A stretch of DNA of 64,000 bases from an uncultured Bacteroidales bacterium (GCA_900317055.1 ONFF01000017.1:32462-96461), one strand, 5' to 3'. Shown: positions 9,348 to 17,796, counted from the stretch's first letter. Program-made: numbers and translations. Notes: generated from the letters alone by a model not told the origin.

Positions 9348-10670
9348 TTATTTCTTAGGTGCTCCTCCACCGAAGTCATCATACAAGATGTTCTCGGGTG
9401 CCACACCCAAATTGTCAAGCATATTAACCACGGCGGCGCTCATCGGGCCTGGACCGCACATGTAGTATTCGATGTCCTCGGGAGCTTTGTGGTCCTTCAG
9501 GTAGGTGTCGTACATCACATTATGTACAAAACCAGCGGTATATTTCACACCCTGTGCATCGGCAGCGGGGTCGGGACGGTCCAAAGCCAAGTGGAAATGG
9601 AAGTTGGGGAAGTCTTTCTCAAGCTGCAGGAAGTCTTGCAGATAGAAGACCTCGTTCAAGGCACGAGCGCCATAGAAATAATGCATCTCGCGGTCTCTTA
9701 CATTCAAGGTACGGGTCAAGTGCATGATTTGTGCGCGCAAAGGCGCCATACCAGCGCCACCGCCTACCCAAATCATCTCTGGCAGCGAGGTCCCTGAGCT
9801 CGTCGAAGGGCCGCCCTCAACATTGGCATGCTCTTTCACATGGAACTCGCCATAAGGGCCAGACATGATGACCTTATCGCCAGGTTTCAACGAGAAGATA
9901 TAGGATGAGGCAATGCCAGGATTGACATTCATGAATCCCGAACGGTCAGGTTTGAAAGGTGGCGTTGCGATGCGCACCGTCAGCATGAAGACATCGCCCT
10001 CGGCGGGATAGTTGGCCATCGAATAGGCACGAATGGTGGGTTCAGTGTTGACGCATCGCAGGTCAAACATCTTGAATTTCTCCCACGAAGGAAGGTACTC
10101 CTCCCCTATCAATTCCTTGTCGAAGTCGGCATATTTGATGTCGAACTTCGGTATCTTGATTTGGGCGTATGAGCCAGGCACGAAGTCCATGTGTTCACCG
10201 GCAGGCAACTGAACCTTGAACTCCTTGATAAAAGTGGCCACATTGCGGTTGCTGACCACCGTGCATTCATATTCCTTCACATTCAGAATCGACTGCGGCA
10301 CCACGATTTTCAGGTTTTCCTTCACCTTCACCTGACATCCCAAGCGCCAATGGTCCTGAATCTGCTTGCGGGTGAAGAATCCAACTTCGGTAGGCAAAAT
10401 CGTTCCGCCGCCTTCCACTACACGACATTTGCATTGGCCGCACGAGCCTTTGCCACCGCAGGCAGAAGGCAGATACACTTTCTGTTCGGCCAGCGTGGCA
10501 ATCAATGTGTTGCCTGTCGGGACGGTCAGCACTTTGTCGTCGTTGATGGTGATTTTCACCTCACCTTTGGGCATGAGTTTGTTGCGCACCCATAGCAATA
10601 GGGCAACAAGCAGCAAGACGATGCCTAAAAAAACAATAATGCTAAGTAAAATATTGGTTGTAAAATCCAT
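9348..10670 (-). CDS. nqrF: Na+-translocating NADH:quinone reductase subunit F
   Basis: 440 residues, the NADH-oxidising entry subunit of NQR. It has an N-terminal membrane helix (IIVFLGIVLLLVALLLWV), then a [2Fe-2S] domain (CGGKGSCGQCKC and LGC). A flavodoxin-reductase-like FAD domain (RAYSMANYP) and NADH domain (GGGAGMAPLR) follow, with an aromatic-rich C-terminus (DDFGGGAP). An oddity: around residues 286-295, between GPYGEFHVKE and the NADH motif, it carries an extra Ser/Gly-rich stretch (GGPSTSSGTSLPE). This is encoded by a dispersed palindromic repeat (9789-9812), so the protein is longer at this loop than I expect for the family. It lies 4 bases after nqrE. Confidence 0.97.
   Translation of the reverse strand: MDFTTNILLSIIVFLGIVLLLVALLLWVRNKLMPKGEVKITINDDKVLTVPTGNTLIATLAEQKVYLPSACGGKGSCGQCKCRVVEGGGTILPTEVGFFTRKQIQDHWRLGCQVKVKENLKIVVPQSILNVKEYECTVVSNRNVATFIKEFKVQLPAGEHMDFVPGSYAQIKIPKFDIKYADFDKELIGEEYLPSWEKFKMFDLRCVNTEPTIRAYSMANYPAEGDVFMLTVRIATPPFKPDRSGFMNVNPGIASSYIFSLKPGDKVIMSGPYGEFHVKEHANVEGGPSTSSGTSLPEMIWVGGGAGMAPLRAQIMHLTRTLNVRDREMHYFYGARALNEVFYLQDFLQLEKDFPNFHFHLALDRPDPAADAQGVKYTAGFVHNVMYDTYLKDHKAPEDIEYYMCGPGPMSAAVVNMLDNLGVAPENILYDDFGGGAPKK
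9789..9812. repeat. Dispersed palindromic repeat inserted in frame in nqrF
   Basis: The 24-base imperfect palindrome (GGTCCCTGAGCTC then GTCGAAGGGCC) belongs to a repeat type common between genes in many bacterial genomes. Here it is inside nqrF, in frame and without a stop, and adds the peptide PSTSSGTS. Confidence 0.8.
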
Positions 10671-10674
10671 AATA

Positions 10675-11289
10675 TCAAATTTTTATACCCATAAAGGCCA
10701 TGAAAGCGATACCCATCAAGCCAGTGATGATAAATGAGATGCCTACACCCTGCAGACCTTTGGGAACTTTCGAATAGCGCAGTTTCTCTCGAATGGCGGC
10801 GATGGCCACAATGGCCAGCAGCCAGCCAATGCCTGAGCCGAGACCAAACACAGCGGCCTCACCCACATTGCTGAAGTTGCGCTCCTGCATGAAGAGTGAG
10901 CAACCCAAGATGGCACAGTTCACCGCAATCAGCGGAAGGAAAATGCCTAAGGCGGAATAGAGCGACGGCGTGAAAGTCTCTATCACCATCTCCAGAATCT
11001 GCACGATGGCTGCGATGATGGCGATGAAGAGGATATAGGTCAGGAAACTCAAATCGACAGAAGCCAATTTTGGGCTGATCCATGACAAGGCACCAGGCAA
11101 AAGTAGATATTTGTTAATTAGATAGTTGACTGGAACGGTAACGACCAACACGAAAGTCACAGCAAGCCCTAAACCAGCGCTTGTTTTCACTGTCTTCGAA
11201 ACGGCAAGATACGAACACATACCAAGGAAGTACGCGAAGATCATGTTGTCGACGAAAACCGATTTTATGAACAGGTTAAAGTATTCCAT
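10675..11289 (-). CDS. nqrE: Na+-translocating NADH:quinone reductase subunit E
   Basis: 204 residues, an integral membrane subunit with about six helices. With NqrD it forms the inverted-repeat pair that holds an intramembrane iron-sulfur centre and the Na+ path. The conserved cysteines of the pair are visible in FLGMCSYLA near the N-terminus and in VNCAILGCS mid-protein. Homology to NqrD is evident from the shared helix layout. The length is normal. It lies between nqrD (6-base gap) and nqrF (4-base gap). Confidence 0.96.
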   Translation of the reverse strand: MEYFNLFIKSVFVDNMIFAYFLGMCSYLAVSKTVKTSAGLGLAVTFVLVVTVPVNYLINKYLLLPGALSWISPKLASVDLSFLTYILFIAIIAAIVQILEMVIETFTPSLYSALGIFLPLIAVNCAILGCSLFMQERNFSNVGEAAVFGLGSGIGWLLAIVAIAAIREKLRYSKVPKGLQGVGISFIITGLMGIAFMAFMGIKI

Positions 11290-11295
11290 GGCCTA

Positions 11296-11922
11296 TTAGT
11301 TTTGGTTGTTTTCCTGCATTTCAGGGTTTCGGGTACGTTGAATCCAAATGATGACACCTACCACAATAAGTGCCATAGGAGGCAATATCATTAAACCATT
11401 ATTTTGGTAGCCAGCCTCGTAGAACGACTGCGGGATGACCTGGTAACCAAGTAAGGTTCCCGAGCCAAAGAGTTCACGGAAGAAGGCTACGATAACGAGT
11501 ATCAAGCTGTAACCCAATCCGTTGCCCAAGCCGTCCAAGAACGATTCTCCCGGGCCATGCGACAAGGCAAAAGCCTCCAAACGCCCCATGATGATGCAGT
11601 TGGTGATGATAAGTCCAACATATACAGATAGTTGCTTGCTCACATCGTAGGCAAAGGCCTTCAAGAATTGGTCAATCAAGATGACCAAGGTGGCCACAAC
11701 AACAAGTTGCACGATGATACGGATGCGGTTGGGGATACCTTTTCGCAGCAGCGAGATGATGAAATTCGACAACGCCGTCACAACCGTCACGGAAAGGCCC
11801 ATTACCAAAGCAGGCTTGAGTTGGGCGGTCACGGCAAGGCAAGAGCAGATACCCAACACCAACACAGTGACGGGATTAGTCTTGCGCAGGGGTTCTATAA
11901 TGAGTTTCTTCAAGTTAGCCAT
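11296..11922 (-). CDS. nqrD: Na+-translocating NADH:quinone reductase subunit D
   Basis: 208 residues, six predicted helices, partner of NqrE. The cluster cysteines are seen in VLGICSCLAVT and ITNCIIMGR. The C-terminus ends in a short charged tail (IQRTRNPEMQENNQ). It is 2 bases downstream of nqrC, so the two are translationally close. Confidence 0.96.
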   Translation of the reverse strand: MANLKKLIIEPLRKTNPVTVLVLGICSCLAVTAQLKPALVMGLSVTVVTALSNFIISLLRKGIPNRIRIIVQLVVVATLVILIDQFLKAFAYDVSKQLSVYVGLIITNCIIMGRLEAFALSHGPGESFLDGLGNGLGYSLILVIVAFFRELFGSGTLLGYQVIPQSFYEAGYQNNGLMILPPMALIVVGVIIWIQRTRNPEMQENNQN

Positions 11923-11924
11923 AG

Positions 11925-12539
11925 TTATTCTCCTCTCTCTGCAATTCTCGTTAAATACGCTGAATATTTCTCCAAAGTATTGTCAATCATTTCTTTAACT
12001 CCATTCGAAGTCTTGGTTGCTCCAGTGATGGCATCAAATTGAATAGGAACAAGGTTTCCATTTTCAAGTATCTGTTTTCCAGAGAATTGACCTTTGAATT
12101 TCTCGGTTGTGATTTCACCGCCCAAACCAGGGGTTTCCGACTTGTGGTCGAAGTTAGCTCCCAAGATGGTCTTGCCATCTGCAGCAATGGCGAGATAGCC
12201 CCAAATAGGACCCCAAAGCCCGTTTCCTTGCATGGGAATGACACTGATTTGGCGATCGATGACAAATAAAGGAAGCGTGCCGCTCTCAGAGATATTGCCG
12301 CTCTCATCCAACAGAAACGAACCCGTGCAGTGCTTCTCGAAAAGCAACGGGGCGTTTTTGGCGTTGACATCGGGAATGCCCGCCGCCGTAAGGATGCTGA
12401 TGCGTTTCTCGTTCTTCTTGTTGCGGTCTTGGAACGGCTGTAGCCACAAGGCCGTCACCGTGAGCAGCACTGCCACAATGATGATTAAAATAGTGGCGTA
12501 CAAGAAGATATATCGATTGCTATTGACATCTTTCTTCAT
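11925..12539 (-). CDS. nqrC: Na+-translocating NADH:quinone reductase subunit C
   Basis: 204 residues. One N-terminal membrane helix (FLYATILIIIVAVLLTVTAL) precedes a periplasmic FMN-binding domain. The flavinylation motif DAITGATKTS near residue 172 contains the threonine that receives FMN through a phosphoester bond, attached by ApbE in known systems; no apbE is in view. The start overlaps the nqrB stop by four bases (ATGA). It passes electrons from NqrD/E toward NqrB. Confidence 0.96.
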   Translation of the reverse strand: MKKDVNSNRYIFLYATILIIIVAVLLTVTALWLQPFQDRNKKNEKRISILTAAGIPDVNAKNAPLLFEKHCTGSFLLDESGNISESGTLPLFVIDRQISVIPMQGNGLWGPIWGYLAIAADGKTILGANFDHKSETPGLGGEITTEKFKGQFSGKQILENGNLVPIQFDAITGATKTSNGVKEMIDNTLEKYSAYLTRIAERGE

Positions 12540-13723
12540 GACTTAACGGTTTTTGAGAGTTTTAAGGCACGATGTTGGCGCATTTTGATGTTCCTGGCCA
12601 CCACACAGTGGTCGATGAGCGGGGCGAAGCAGTTCATGAGCAGGATGCTGAGCATCATACCCTCGGGATAGGCTGGGTTGATGACACGGAGCATCACGGC
12701 GAAAATGCCGATGAGCAGGCCATAGATCCACTTGCCAGTGTTGGTCTGAGCCGCTGTGACAGGGTCGGTGGCCATAAAGACCGCACCGAACATGAAACCG
12801 CCCATTAGGTAATGGTAGTAGAACGGCACTTGCATATATTCGTTGGCTCCAATGGCATTGAATAACAAGCCCATGAGACCACCACCAAGGACGACAGAGA
12901 GCATGACACGCCAACTGGCGATACCCGTGAACAACAACAGAATGGCACCTAACAAAATGGCTATCACAGAGGTCTCACAGGTAGATCCAGGGATTGTTCC
13001 GATGAACATATCCAAGGCGGAAGCCGAAGGATGCACGCCAGCGGCCAGTTCAGCCAAAGGTGTGGCGCTCGTGATGGCATCGGTGCCCCAGAGGTCGGCG
13101 GCAATCCATACATTGTCGCCCGACATCCTAGTGGGATAGGCGAAGAAGAGGAAGGCGCGCGCCACCAAGGCGGGATTGAGGAAATTCATGCCCGTGCCGC
13201 CGAAAACCTCCTTGCCAATAATGACGGCAAATGCCACTGCCAAAGCGAGTTGCCACAAAGGTGTGGTGACCGGCACAATCATCGGGATGATGAAACCTGT
13301 GACCAAAAAGCCTTCGTTCACCTCATGGTGACGTATCTGCGCGAAGGTGAATTCGATGCCCAAACCGACGATATACGACACTGCCAACATGGGCAGCATT
13401 CTCAAGAAGCCAAACCAAAGGCAATACCACCAACTGGCCACTGTGCCCAACTCGTAAGGCCAATCCGAGGCGTGGAGCGAAGTCTGGTAGCCGATGTTCC
13501 ACATACCGAAGAGCATGGCGGGAACGAGGGCGATGACGACCATGATCATGGCGCGTTTCAAATCGATGGCATCGCGAACATGGCTGCCGCGCTTGGTGAC
13601 CCGATTGGGCGTGAAGGCAAAGGTTTCGAAGGCCTCAAAAGTGCTTTGAAGCCATGCGAATTTACCGCCCTCCACAAAGTTTGGCTTGATTTTGTCAACA
13701 AAACGACGTAGATTATTGAACAT
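12536..13723 (-). CDS. nqrB: Na+-translocating NADH:quinone reductase subunit B
   Basis: 395 residues, the large membrane subunit (RnfD/NqrB family) that carries covalent FMN and riboflavin and couples quinone reduction to Na+ export. The FMN-threonine motif is DAITSATPLAE. About ten hydrophobic helices follow a basic cytoplasmic N-terminus. The start ATG overlaps the nqrA stop by one base (TAATG) and the end overlaps nqrC. The length is in the family range. Confidence 0.96.
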   Translation of the reverse strand: MFNNLRRFVDKIKPNFVEGGKFAWLQSTFEAFETFAFTPNRVTKRGSHVRDAIDLKRAMIMVVIALVPAMLFGMWNIGYQTSLHASDWPYELGTVASWWYCLWFGFLRMLPMLAVSYIVGLGIEFTFAQIRHHEVNEGFLVTGFIIPMIVPVTTPLWQLALAVAFAVIIGKEVFGGTGMNFLNPALVARAFLFFAYPTRMSGDNVWIAADLWGTDAITSATPLAELAAGVHPSASALDMFIGTIPGSTCETSVIAILLGAILLLFTGIASWRVMLSVVLGGGLMGLLFNAIGANEYMQVPFYYHYLMGGFMFGAVFMATDPVTAAQTNTGKWIYGLLIGIFAVMLRVINPAYPEGMMLSILLMNCFAPLIDHCVVARNIKMRQHRALKLSKTVKS

Positions 13724-15183
13724 TATAATCCCTCCTTTCTCAGTTTCTCCAAAGCCTCGCGGATGATGGTTTGGATGTCGGTTTTAGATGTGTCGATGAA
13801 CTCGCAAAGGGCGAAGTCTTCGGGCTCGACCTCGTAAATGCCCAGGTTCTCCATCAGCTCAATGTCACCGATGATGCAGGCCTTGATGAGTTGAGTGGGA
13901 TAAATGTCGAAGGGAAAGACCCGCTCGAAATTGCCCGTGAAGACCAATGGACGCAAGTCACCGTGGGTATTGGTGTCGAATTTCCAAAGGTTTTCGAAAC
14001 GCGGCAGTTCGATGCCCATAGGCTTGAAGGTGCTTTTCGGCATGAAGCCACTGAGGAAAGTGCGCGAGAAGCTGAACTTCCTGAAGCCAGGCATCAGCCA
14101 GCCCATGAAGTCGTAATAGTCGCCTTCGGGCAGGATGCTCACCAAGTCATCGTAGGCACTCAGAAAACCATCAGCGGCGATTTGTGTGCCGCTCAGGATG
14201 TCGCCCGAAATGACGCGGTTTTCCATCGTGGCATCGTTGGCATCCATCTTAGGATATTCATTGTTAAGCAGTTGTGCTTTGGTAATCTCAGTCAAACAAG
14301 CCCCAAACTTTACACGGTAATAATGTGGGTTCTTGATATTGGGTCCGGCCACGGCGACAACGCGCTCAGGCTTGTAAATGCCCGTGGCAACCAATTCACC
14401 CAACACGGCGATGTCCTGCAGGTTCATCGTCCAGATGATTTCACCTTTATTGATAGGGTCAATGTGGGCGATTTGTGTGCCGATGTTTCCAGCAGGGTGA
14501 GGACCGTTTATATAATGGATGGTTACCTGTTGTTTACCGTCATTGCGAGGAACTAAGCAATCCAGGGATTTCGCAATACCTTGATTGGGCTTGCAGCAAA
14601 CATGCACCACCCCGTCCGTCAATTGCGTCAATGCTTCAATGCCTTTGATCAACATAGCCTCTTTGCCTTTCATGACAAAGTCGTAATCAGGTGCCAAAGG
14701 TGCACTGCTGAATGCGCTGATGAAGATGGCCTTGGGCTTGTCATCGGGGTTGGCGACAGTGCCAAAAGGCCGTTGACGCAATTGAGGCCATAGACCACAT
14801 TGCAGCATAGCTTCTTTGATTGCATCTGCCGTGGTCAAAGCCGCTGTCGTGGATTTGTAATCCGCGGAGGTCGAGCCTGCGGATTTGCAATCCGCTTCCA
14901 CGACCACCTCCAAAAGCTTGCGTTTCTCGCCTCTCACGATGGCCTTCACCTGCCCGCTGACGGGTGAAGTGAAGCGGATGCGTTCGTCGCTCTTGTCGCA
15001 AAACAAGGCGTCGCCGACAGCCACCCTATCGCCTTCCTCGACCAGCAATCGCGGCGTGAGACCCACAAAGTCAGTGGGCTTCATGGCATAGGTCGTGATA
15101 CTGCGCGCATCGGTGAGGCGTTTCTCAGCCGCTCCACTGATGGGCAGGTCGAGACCTTTCCGTATCGTTATGGTCTCAGACAT
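13723..15183 (-). CDS. nqrA: Na+-translocating NADH:quinone reductase subunit A
   Basis: 486 residues, the peripheral cytoplasmic subunit of NQR. Family features include the N-terminal IRKGLDLPISG, the PTDFVGLTPRLLVEEGD segment, GPHPAGN, and the C-terminal region rich in acidic and aromatic residues. It is longer than I expect because of two repeat-encoded stretches. Residues about 97-112 (ADCKSAGSTSADYKS) come from a doubled GCGGATTTGCAATCCGC element. Residues about 206-215 (LDCLVPRNDG) come from a CGTCATTGCGAGG element. Both keep the frame and lie between conserved blocks, so the protein is probably functional. It starts one base after the preceding [2Fe-2S] gene. Confidence 0.95.
   Translation of the reverse strand: MSETITIRKGLDLPISGAAEKRLTDARSITTYAMKPTDFVGLTPRLLVEEGDRVAVGDALFCDKSDERIRFTSPVSGQVKAIVRGEKRKLLEVVVEADCKSAGSTSADYKSTTAALTTADAIKEAMLQCGLWPQLRQRPFGTVANPDDKPKAIFISAFSSAPLAPDYDFVMKGKEAMLIKGIEALTQLTDGVVHVCCKPNQGIAKSLDCLVPRNDGKQQVTIHYINGPHPAGNIGTQIAHIDPINKGEIIWTMNLQDIAVLGELVATGIYKPERVVAVAGPNIKNPHYYRVKFGACLTEITKAQLLNNEYPKMDANDATMENRVISGDILSGTQIAADGFLSAYDDLVSILPEGDYYDFMGWLMPGFRKFSFSRTFLSGFMPKSTFKPMGIELPRFENLWKFDTNTHGDLRPLVFTGNFERVFPFDIYPTQLIKACIIGDIELMENLGIYEVEPEDFALCEFIDTSKTDIQTIIREALEKLRKEGL
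14538..14566. repeat. Dispersed repeat (CATTGCGAGG...AAGCAATCC type) in frame in nqrA
   Basis: This copy reads CGTCATTGCGAGG-AAC-TAAGCAATCC on the plus strand. The same unit occurs twice, in inverted orientation, in the intergenic region at 38407-38483. Inside nqrA it is translated as LDCLVPRNDG just before GPHPAGN. Confidence 0.8.
14850..14895. repeat. Doubled GCGGATTTGCAATCCGC palindrome in frame in nqrA
   Basis: Two near-identical palindromes lie 29 bases apart. The right one is perfect (GCGGATT-TGC-AATCCGC, 14879-14895); the left reads GGATTTGTAATCCGC (14851-14865). Translated in nqrA they give a duplicated ADxKS peptide (ADCKS, ADYKS). Confidence 0.8.
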
Positions 15184-15184
15184 T

Positions 15185-15487
15185 TTATTTGAGGTTAAGC
15201 AAGGGATAGATCTGCTTCACAAAAAGATCCTCGGCATTCTCCTTGGTGACATGATGCAGGAGAAAACCGTCGTCACAAAGCGTCATATTCGGCATTTCCT
15301 GGTTCATCATGGATCCATTCTCGCACTTTACATTCACGCCATTGATGCACTCGTTGAAGCAAAAACTAGCTTTCAGTTCGATCAAATCTTCGACATCGTA
15401 TTTCTTCAGCAAACTCTTGAATTCCTGAATCACATCGTAAGAACCATTGAGGTGACACGAACTCCCAGTACAAATCTTTATTATCAT
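15185..15487 (-). CDS. Thioredoxin-like [2Fe-2S] ferredoxin heading the nqr operon
   Basis: 100 residues, clearly paralogous to the protein at 957-1256 over the full length (shared GSSCHL.GSYDVIQ, LLKKYDVEDL, VTK.NAE.LFV and IYPL). Cluster ligands C6, C11, C43 and C47 are conserved. It is the first gene of the minus-strand run and ends one base before nqrA. A NuoE-like protein is not a subunit of NQR, so its position is unexpected. It may deliver electrons to or from NQR, or act as a redox adaptor shared with the hydrogenase system (inference). The start is the ATG at 15487; the region upstream is the AT-rich divergent promoter region. Confidence 0.87.
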   Translation of the reverse strand: MIIKICTGSSCHLNGSYDVIQEFKSLLKKYDVEDLIELKASFCFNECINGVNVKCENGSMMNQEMPNMTLCDDGFLLHHVTKENAEDLFVKQIYPLLNLK

Positions 15488-15603
15488 TGTTACCTTATTT
15501 ATTTATTATACTTTGTCATTATTGGCATTTCCATACCTTATTTATACAATCAAGCTATTCGCCCGCTAATTCGATATGTTTTTATCGTATCTGTATCTCG
15601 CTG

Positions 15604-15611
15604 CAAAATTA
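15604..15611 (-). promoter_or_regulatory. -7 box of the nqr-frd operon promoter
   Basis: On the minus strand the sequence is TAATTTTG, a full match to the Bacteroidota TAnnTTTG -7 element, about 117 bases before the first gene. No clean TTTG -33 element is seen at 19-21 bases upstream, so the promoter may need an activator or be weak. The long 5' leader (15488-15600) has no obvious riboswitch. Confidence 0.5.
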
Positions 15612-15761
15612 CGACATTTATTTTGATTTTCGCGAAAAAAAAGCAAAAAATTTCAAAATTGAGGATTTAGGCATGTTTTAAACGCTTATATCATTTATAA
15701 TCTTTTATATTCCAATAAATTAAACTTAATTTCGAAGAATAGTTTGGAAATATTTCATTTT

Positions 15762-15795
15762 TTTGTTCCAGGTATTTGATTTCTTTGTACTTTTG
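15762..15795 (+). promoter_or_regulatory. aspA promoter
   Basis: TTTG at 15762-15765 and TACTTTTG (TAnnTTTG) at 15788-15795 with a 22-base spacer, close to the Bacteroidota consensus spacing, about 70 bases before the aspA start. The divergent region 15488-15867 holds this and the nqr promoter; nothing else was recognised in it. Confidence 0.6.
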
Positions 15796-15867
15796 CAAAC
15801 GATAAAAATGTATCGATTATTAAAAAGTAATTATTATAATTAATTGAAAATCAAAACACTTGAAGCA

Positions 15868-17289
15868 ATGACAGCCAAGACAACAAGTAAATTCCGCACC
15901 GAGAGCGACCTTCTCGGAAGCAAAGAAGTTCCAGAAGAGGCCCTCTACGGCGTACAGACGACACGCGCAATTGAAAACTTCCACATCAGTGGCAATTTGA
16001 TGGTCAGTTACCCCAATTTCATCAAAGGTATGGCCATCACGAAGAAAGCCGCAGCTCTTGCCAACTATGAAGTGGGCATGATCACGGTCCAACAAGCCAA
16101 CGCCATCTGCCAGGCTTGCGATGAACTGATTGCCGGACAGCACCACGACCAATTCCCGATCGACATGATCCAAGGTGGTGCTGGTACATCAACCAATATG
16201 TGCGCCAATGAGGTGATTGCCAACCGCGCCCTTGAAATCATGGGTTACCAACGCGGACAATACGAGTTCTGCTCGCCCAACGATGTGGTGAACGCCTCGC
16301 AATCCACCAACGACGCTTATCCATGCGCCATCCACATGGCCATGTTCCTTGAACATGAGGAGTTCCTCCCCCATCTGACCCAAATGATCGATGCTTTGGA
16401 AAAGAAAGCTAAGGAGTTTGCTGAAGTCATCAAGATGGGCCGCACCCAATTGCAGGATGCTGTCCCCATGACTTTGGGACAGACATTCAGTGGCTTTGCC
16501 GCTTCGCTTCGTGGCGAACTGCGCACTTTGAACAGCGCCGCCCGCGAGTTCCTCACCGTCAACATGGGTGCCACAGCCATCGGTACGGGCATCTGCTCCA
16601 AGCCGGGCTATAGCATGGCTTGCATCAAGGCCTTGCGCGAGATTACGGGATGGAGCATCCATTTGGCCGACAACCTCATCGAAGCCACCAGCGCTACGAG
16701 CTGCATGATCCAATACAGCGCGGCCATGAAGCGCCTCTGCATCAAGATCAATAAGATGTGCAACGACCTCCGTCTGATGAGTTCTGGCCCTCGTTGCGGC
16801 TTCAACGAGATCCACCTGCCCGAACGCCAGCCCGGTTCTTCCATCATGCCTGGCAAGGTCAACCCGGTTATCCCCGAAGTGATGAACCAAGTGTGCTATA
16901 AGGTGATCGGCAACGACATGACCATCACCTTTGCTTCCGATAACGGCCAGCTAGAACTGAACGTGATGGAACCCGTCATCGCCTACAGCCTCTTCGAGTC
17001 CATCCACCTGCTCACCAACGGCCTCGACACCCTGCGCAAGTACTGCATCGAAGGCATCGTTGCCAACGAAGAGCGTTGCCGCAAACTGGTCGAAGGCAGC
17101 ATCGGTATCGTCACCATGCTCAACCCCATCATTGGCTACAAGCAATCCACCAAGATTGCCAAGGAAGCCAGCGAAACCGGTCGCGGTGTCTACGAGCTGG
17201 TCCTCGAGCACAACCTGCTCACCAAGGAACAACTTGACAAGATTCTCCGTCCCGAGAACATGCTTAAGCCCATTGACATTAAATTATAA
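15868..17289 (+). CDS. aspA: Aspartate ammonia-lyase
   Basis: 473 residues from the ATG at 15868; an in-frame TTG at 15844 would add only eight residues and is less likely. It converts L-aspartate to fumarate and ammonia. It belongs to the aspartase/fumarase superfamily, with the signature GSSIMPGKVNP in the flexible catalytic loop. Other substrate-site motifs are GGAGTSTNM, STNDAYP and GRTQLQDAVPMTLGQ. Motifs such as LYGVQTTRA and the C-terminal tail favour aspartase over class II fumarase. It is divergent from the nqr-frd run, so its product feeds the fumarate reductase encoded 6 kb away (inference supported by context). It is monocistronic, with its own promoter and terminator. Confidence 0.93.
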   Translation: MTAKTTSKFRTESDLLGSKEVPEEALYGVQTTRAIENFHISGNLMVSYPNFIKGMAITKKAAALANYEVGMITVQQANAICQACDELIAGQHHDQFPIDMIQGGAGTSTNMCANEVIANRALEIMGYQRGQYEFCSPNDVVNASQSTNDAYPCAIHMAMFLEHEEFLPHLTQMIDALEKKAKEFAEVIKMGRTQLQDAVPMTLGQTFSGFAASLRGELRTLNSAAREFLTVNMGATAIGTGICSKPGYSMACIKALREITGWSIHLADNLIEATSATSCMIQYSAAMKRLCIKINKMCNDLRLMSSGPRCGFNEIHLPERQPGSSIMPGKVNPVIPEVMNQVCYKVIGNDMTITFASDNGQLELNVMEPVIAYSLFESIHLLTNGLDTLRKYCIEGIVANEERCRKLVEGSIGIVTMLNPIIGYKQSTKIAKEASETGRGVYELVLEHNLLTKEQLDKILRPENMLKPIDIKL

Positions 17290-17312
17290 GTAATAATAGA
17301 CTAATTGCTTTA

Positions 17313-17350
17313 AATAACGGTGTCGCTTCAAGCGGCGCCGTTATTTTTTT
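17313..17350 (+). terminator. Terminator of aspA
   Basis: A 14-bp stem (AATAACGGtGtCGC / GCGgCgCCGTTATT, two G-U pairs in RNA) with a small loop, followed by seven T. Confidence 0.9.
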
Positions 17351-17379
17351 GTGTTTTTCGCTATTTATAAAATAATTCA

Positions 17380-17387
17380 TAAATTTG
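17380..17387 (+). promoter_or_regulatory. -7 box in front of the DRTGG/PHP/hydrogenase sensory cluster
   Basis: TAAATTTG matches TAnnTTTG, 42 bases before the first gene of the cluster. The -33 element is not clear: the nearest TTTG is 28 bases away. Confidence 0.5.
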
Positions 17388-17429
17388 CAGTCCAATAGTA
17401 ACGAAACACAAGATTTAAAACGATAAACA

Positions 17430-17762
17430 ATGAAAGTAAAAGAATTAGTCGAAAAACTCAACCTGAAGGTCCTCTCGGGCGAGAAAGGCCTTGACAGAGA
17501 AATAGATGGCTGCTACATCAGCGACCTTTTGAGCGATGTGATGGGCAACGCCATGGAAGGCAACATCTGGATCACGCTACAAACCCACAAGAATGTGATG
17601 GCCGTGGCCTCGCTGAAGGAAATGTCGTGCATCATCCTCGTGAAGAACCTCATGCCCAACGACGAGACCATCGAGCAGAGCAATGACGAGGATTTGCCTA
17701 TCTTGCAGACCAACCTTCCCACATACGAGATCGCTGGATTGGTTTATAATCTTTTACACTAA
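17430..17762 (+). CDS. DRTGG-domain protein (first copy)
   Basis: 110 residues matching the small stand-alone DRTGG-domain proteins found beside [FeFe]-hydrogenase genes in Clostridia and Thermotogae. The pattern VKELVEKLNLKVLSGEKGLDREIDGCYISDLLSDVM is characteristic when read as two blocks: the N-terminal helix, then LDREI and ISDLLSDVM. In multidomain proteins, DRTGG domains regulate by binding a ligand or partner. The function of the free form is unknown. It is predicted cytosolic and opens the sensory cluster. A second copy lies at 19357-19701. Confidence 0.8.
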   Translation: MKVKELVEKLNLKVLSGEKGLDREIDGCYISDLLSDVMGNAMEGNIWITLQTHKNVMAVASLKEMSCIILVKNLMPNDETIEQSNDEDLPILQTNLPTYEIAGLVYNLLH

Positions 17763-17796
17763 ACTCAGCCAAAAGGGCAATCCTTCCCTTTACCGT

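Noticed and set aside
15844-17289. Class II fumarase instead of aspartase
   Set aside because: The motifs YGVQTTRA, the segment around QSTNDAYP and the C-terminal part follow aspartase; family overlap is noted but aspA is clearly favoured.
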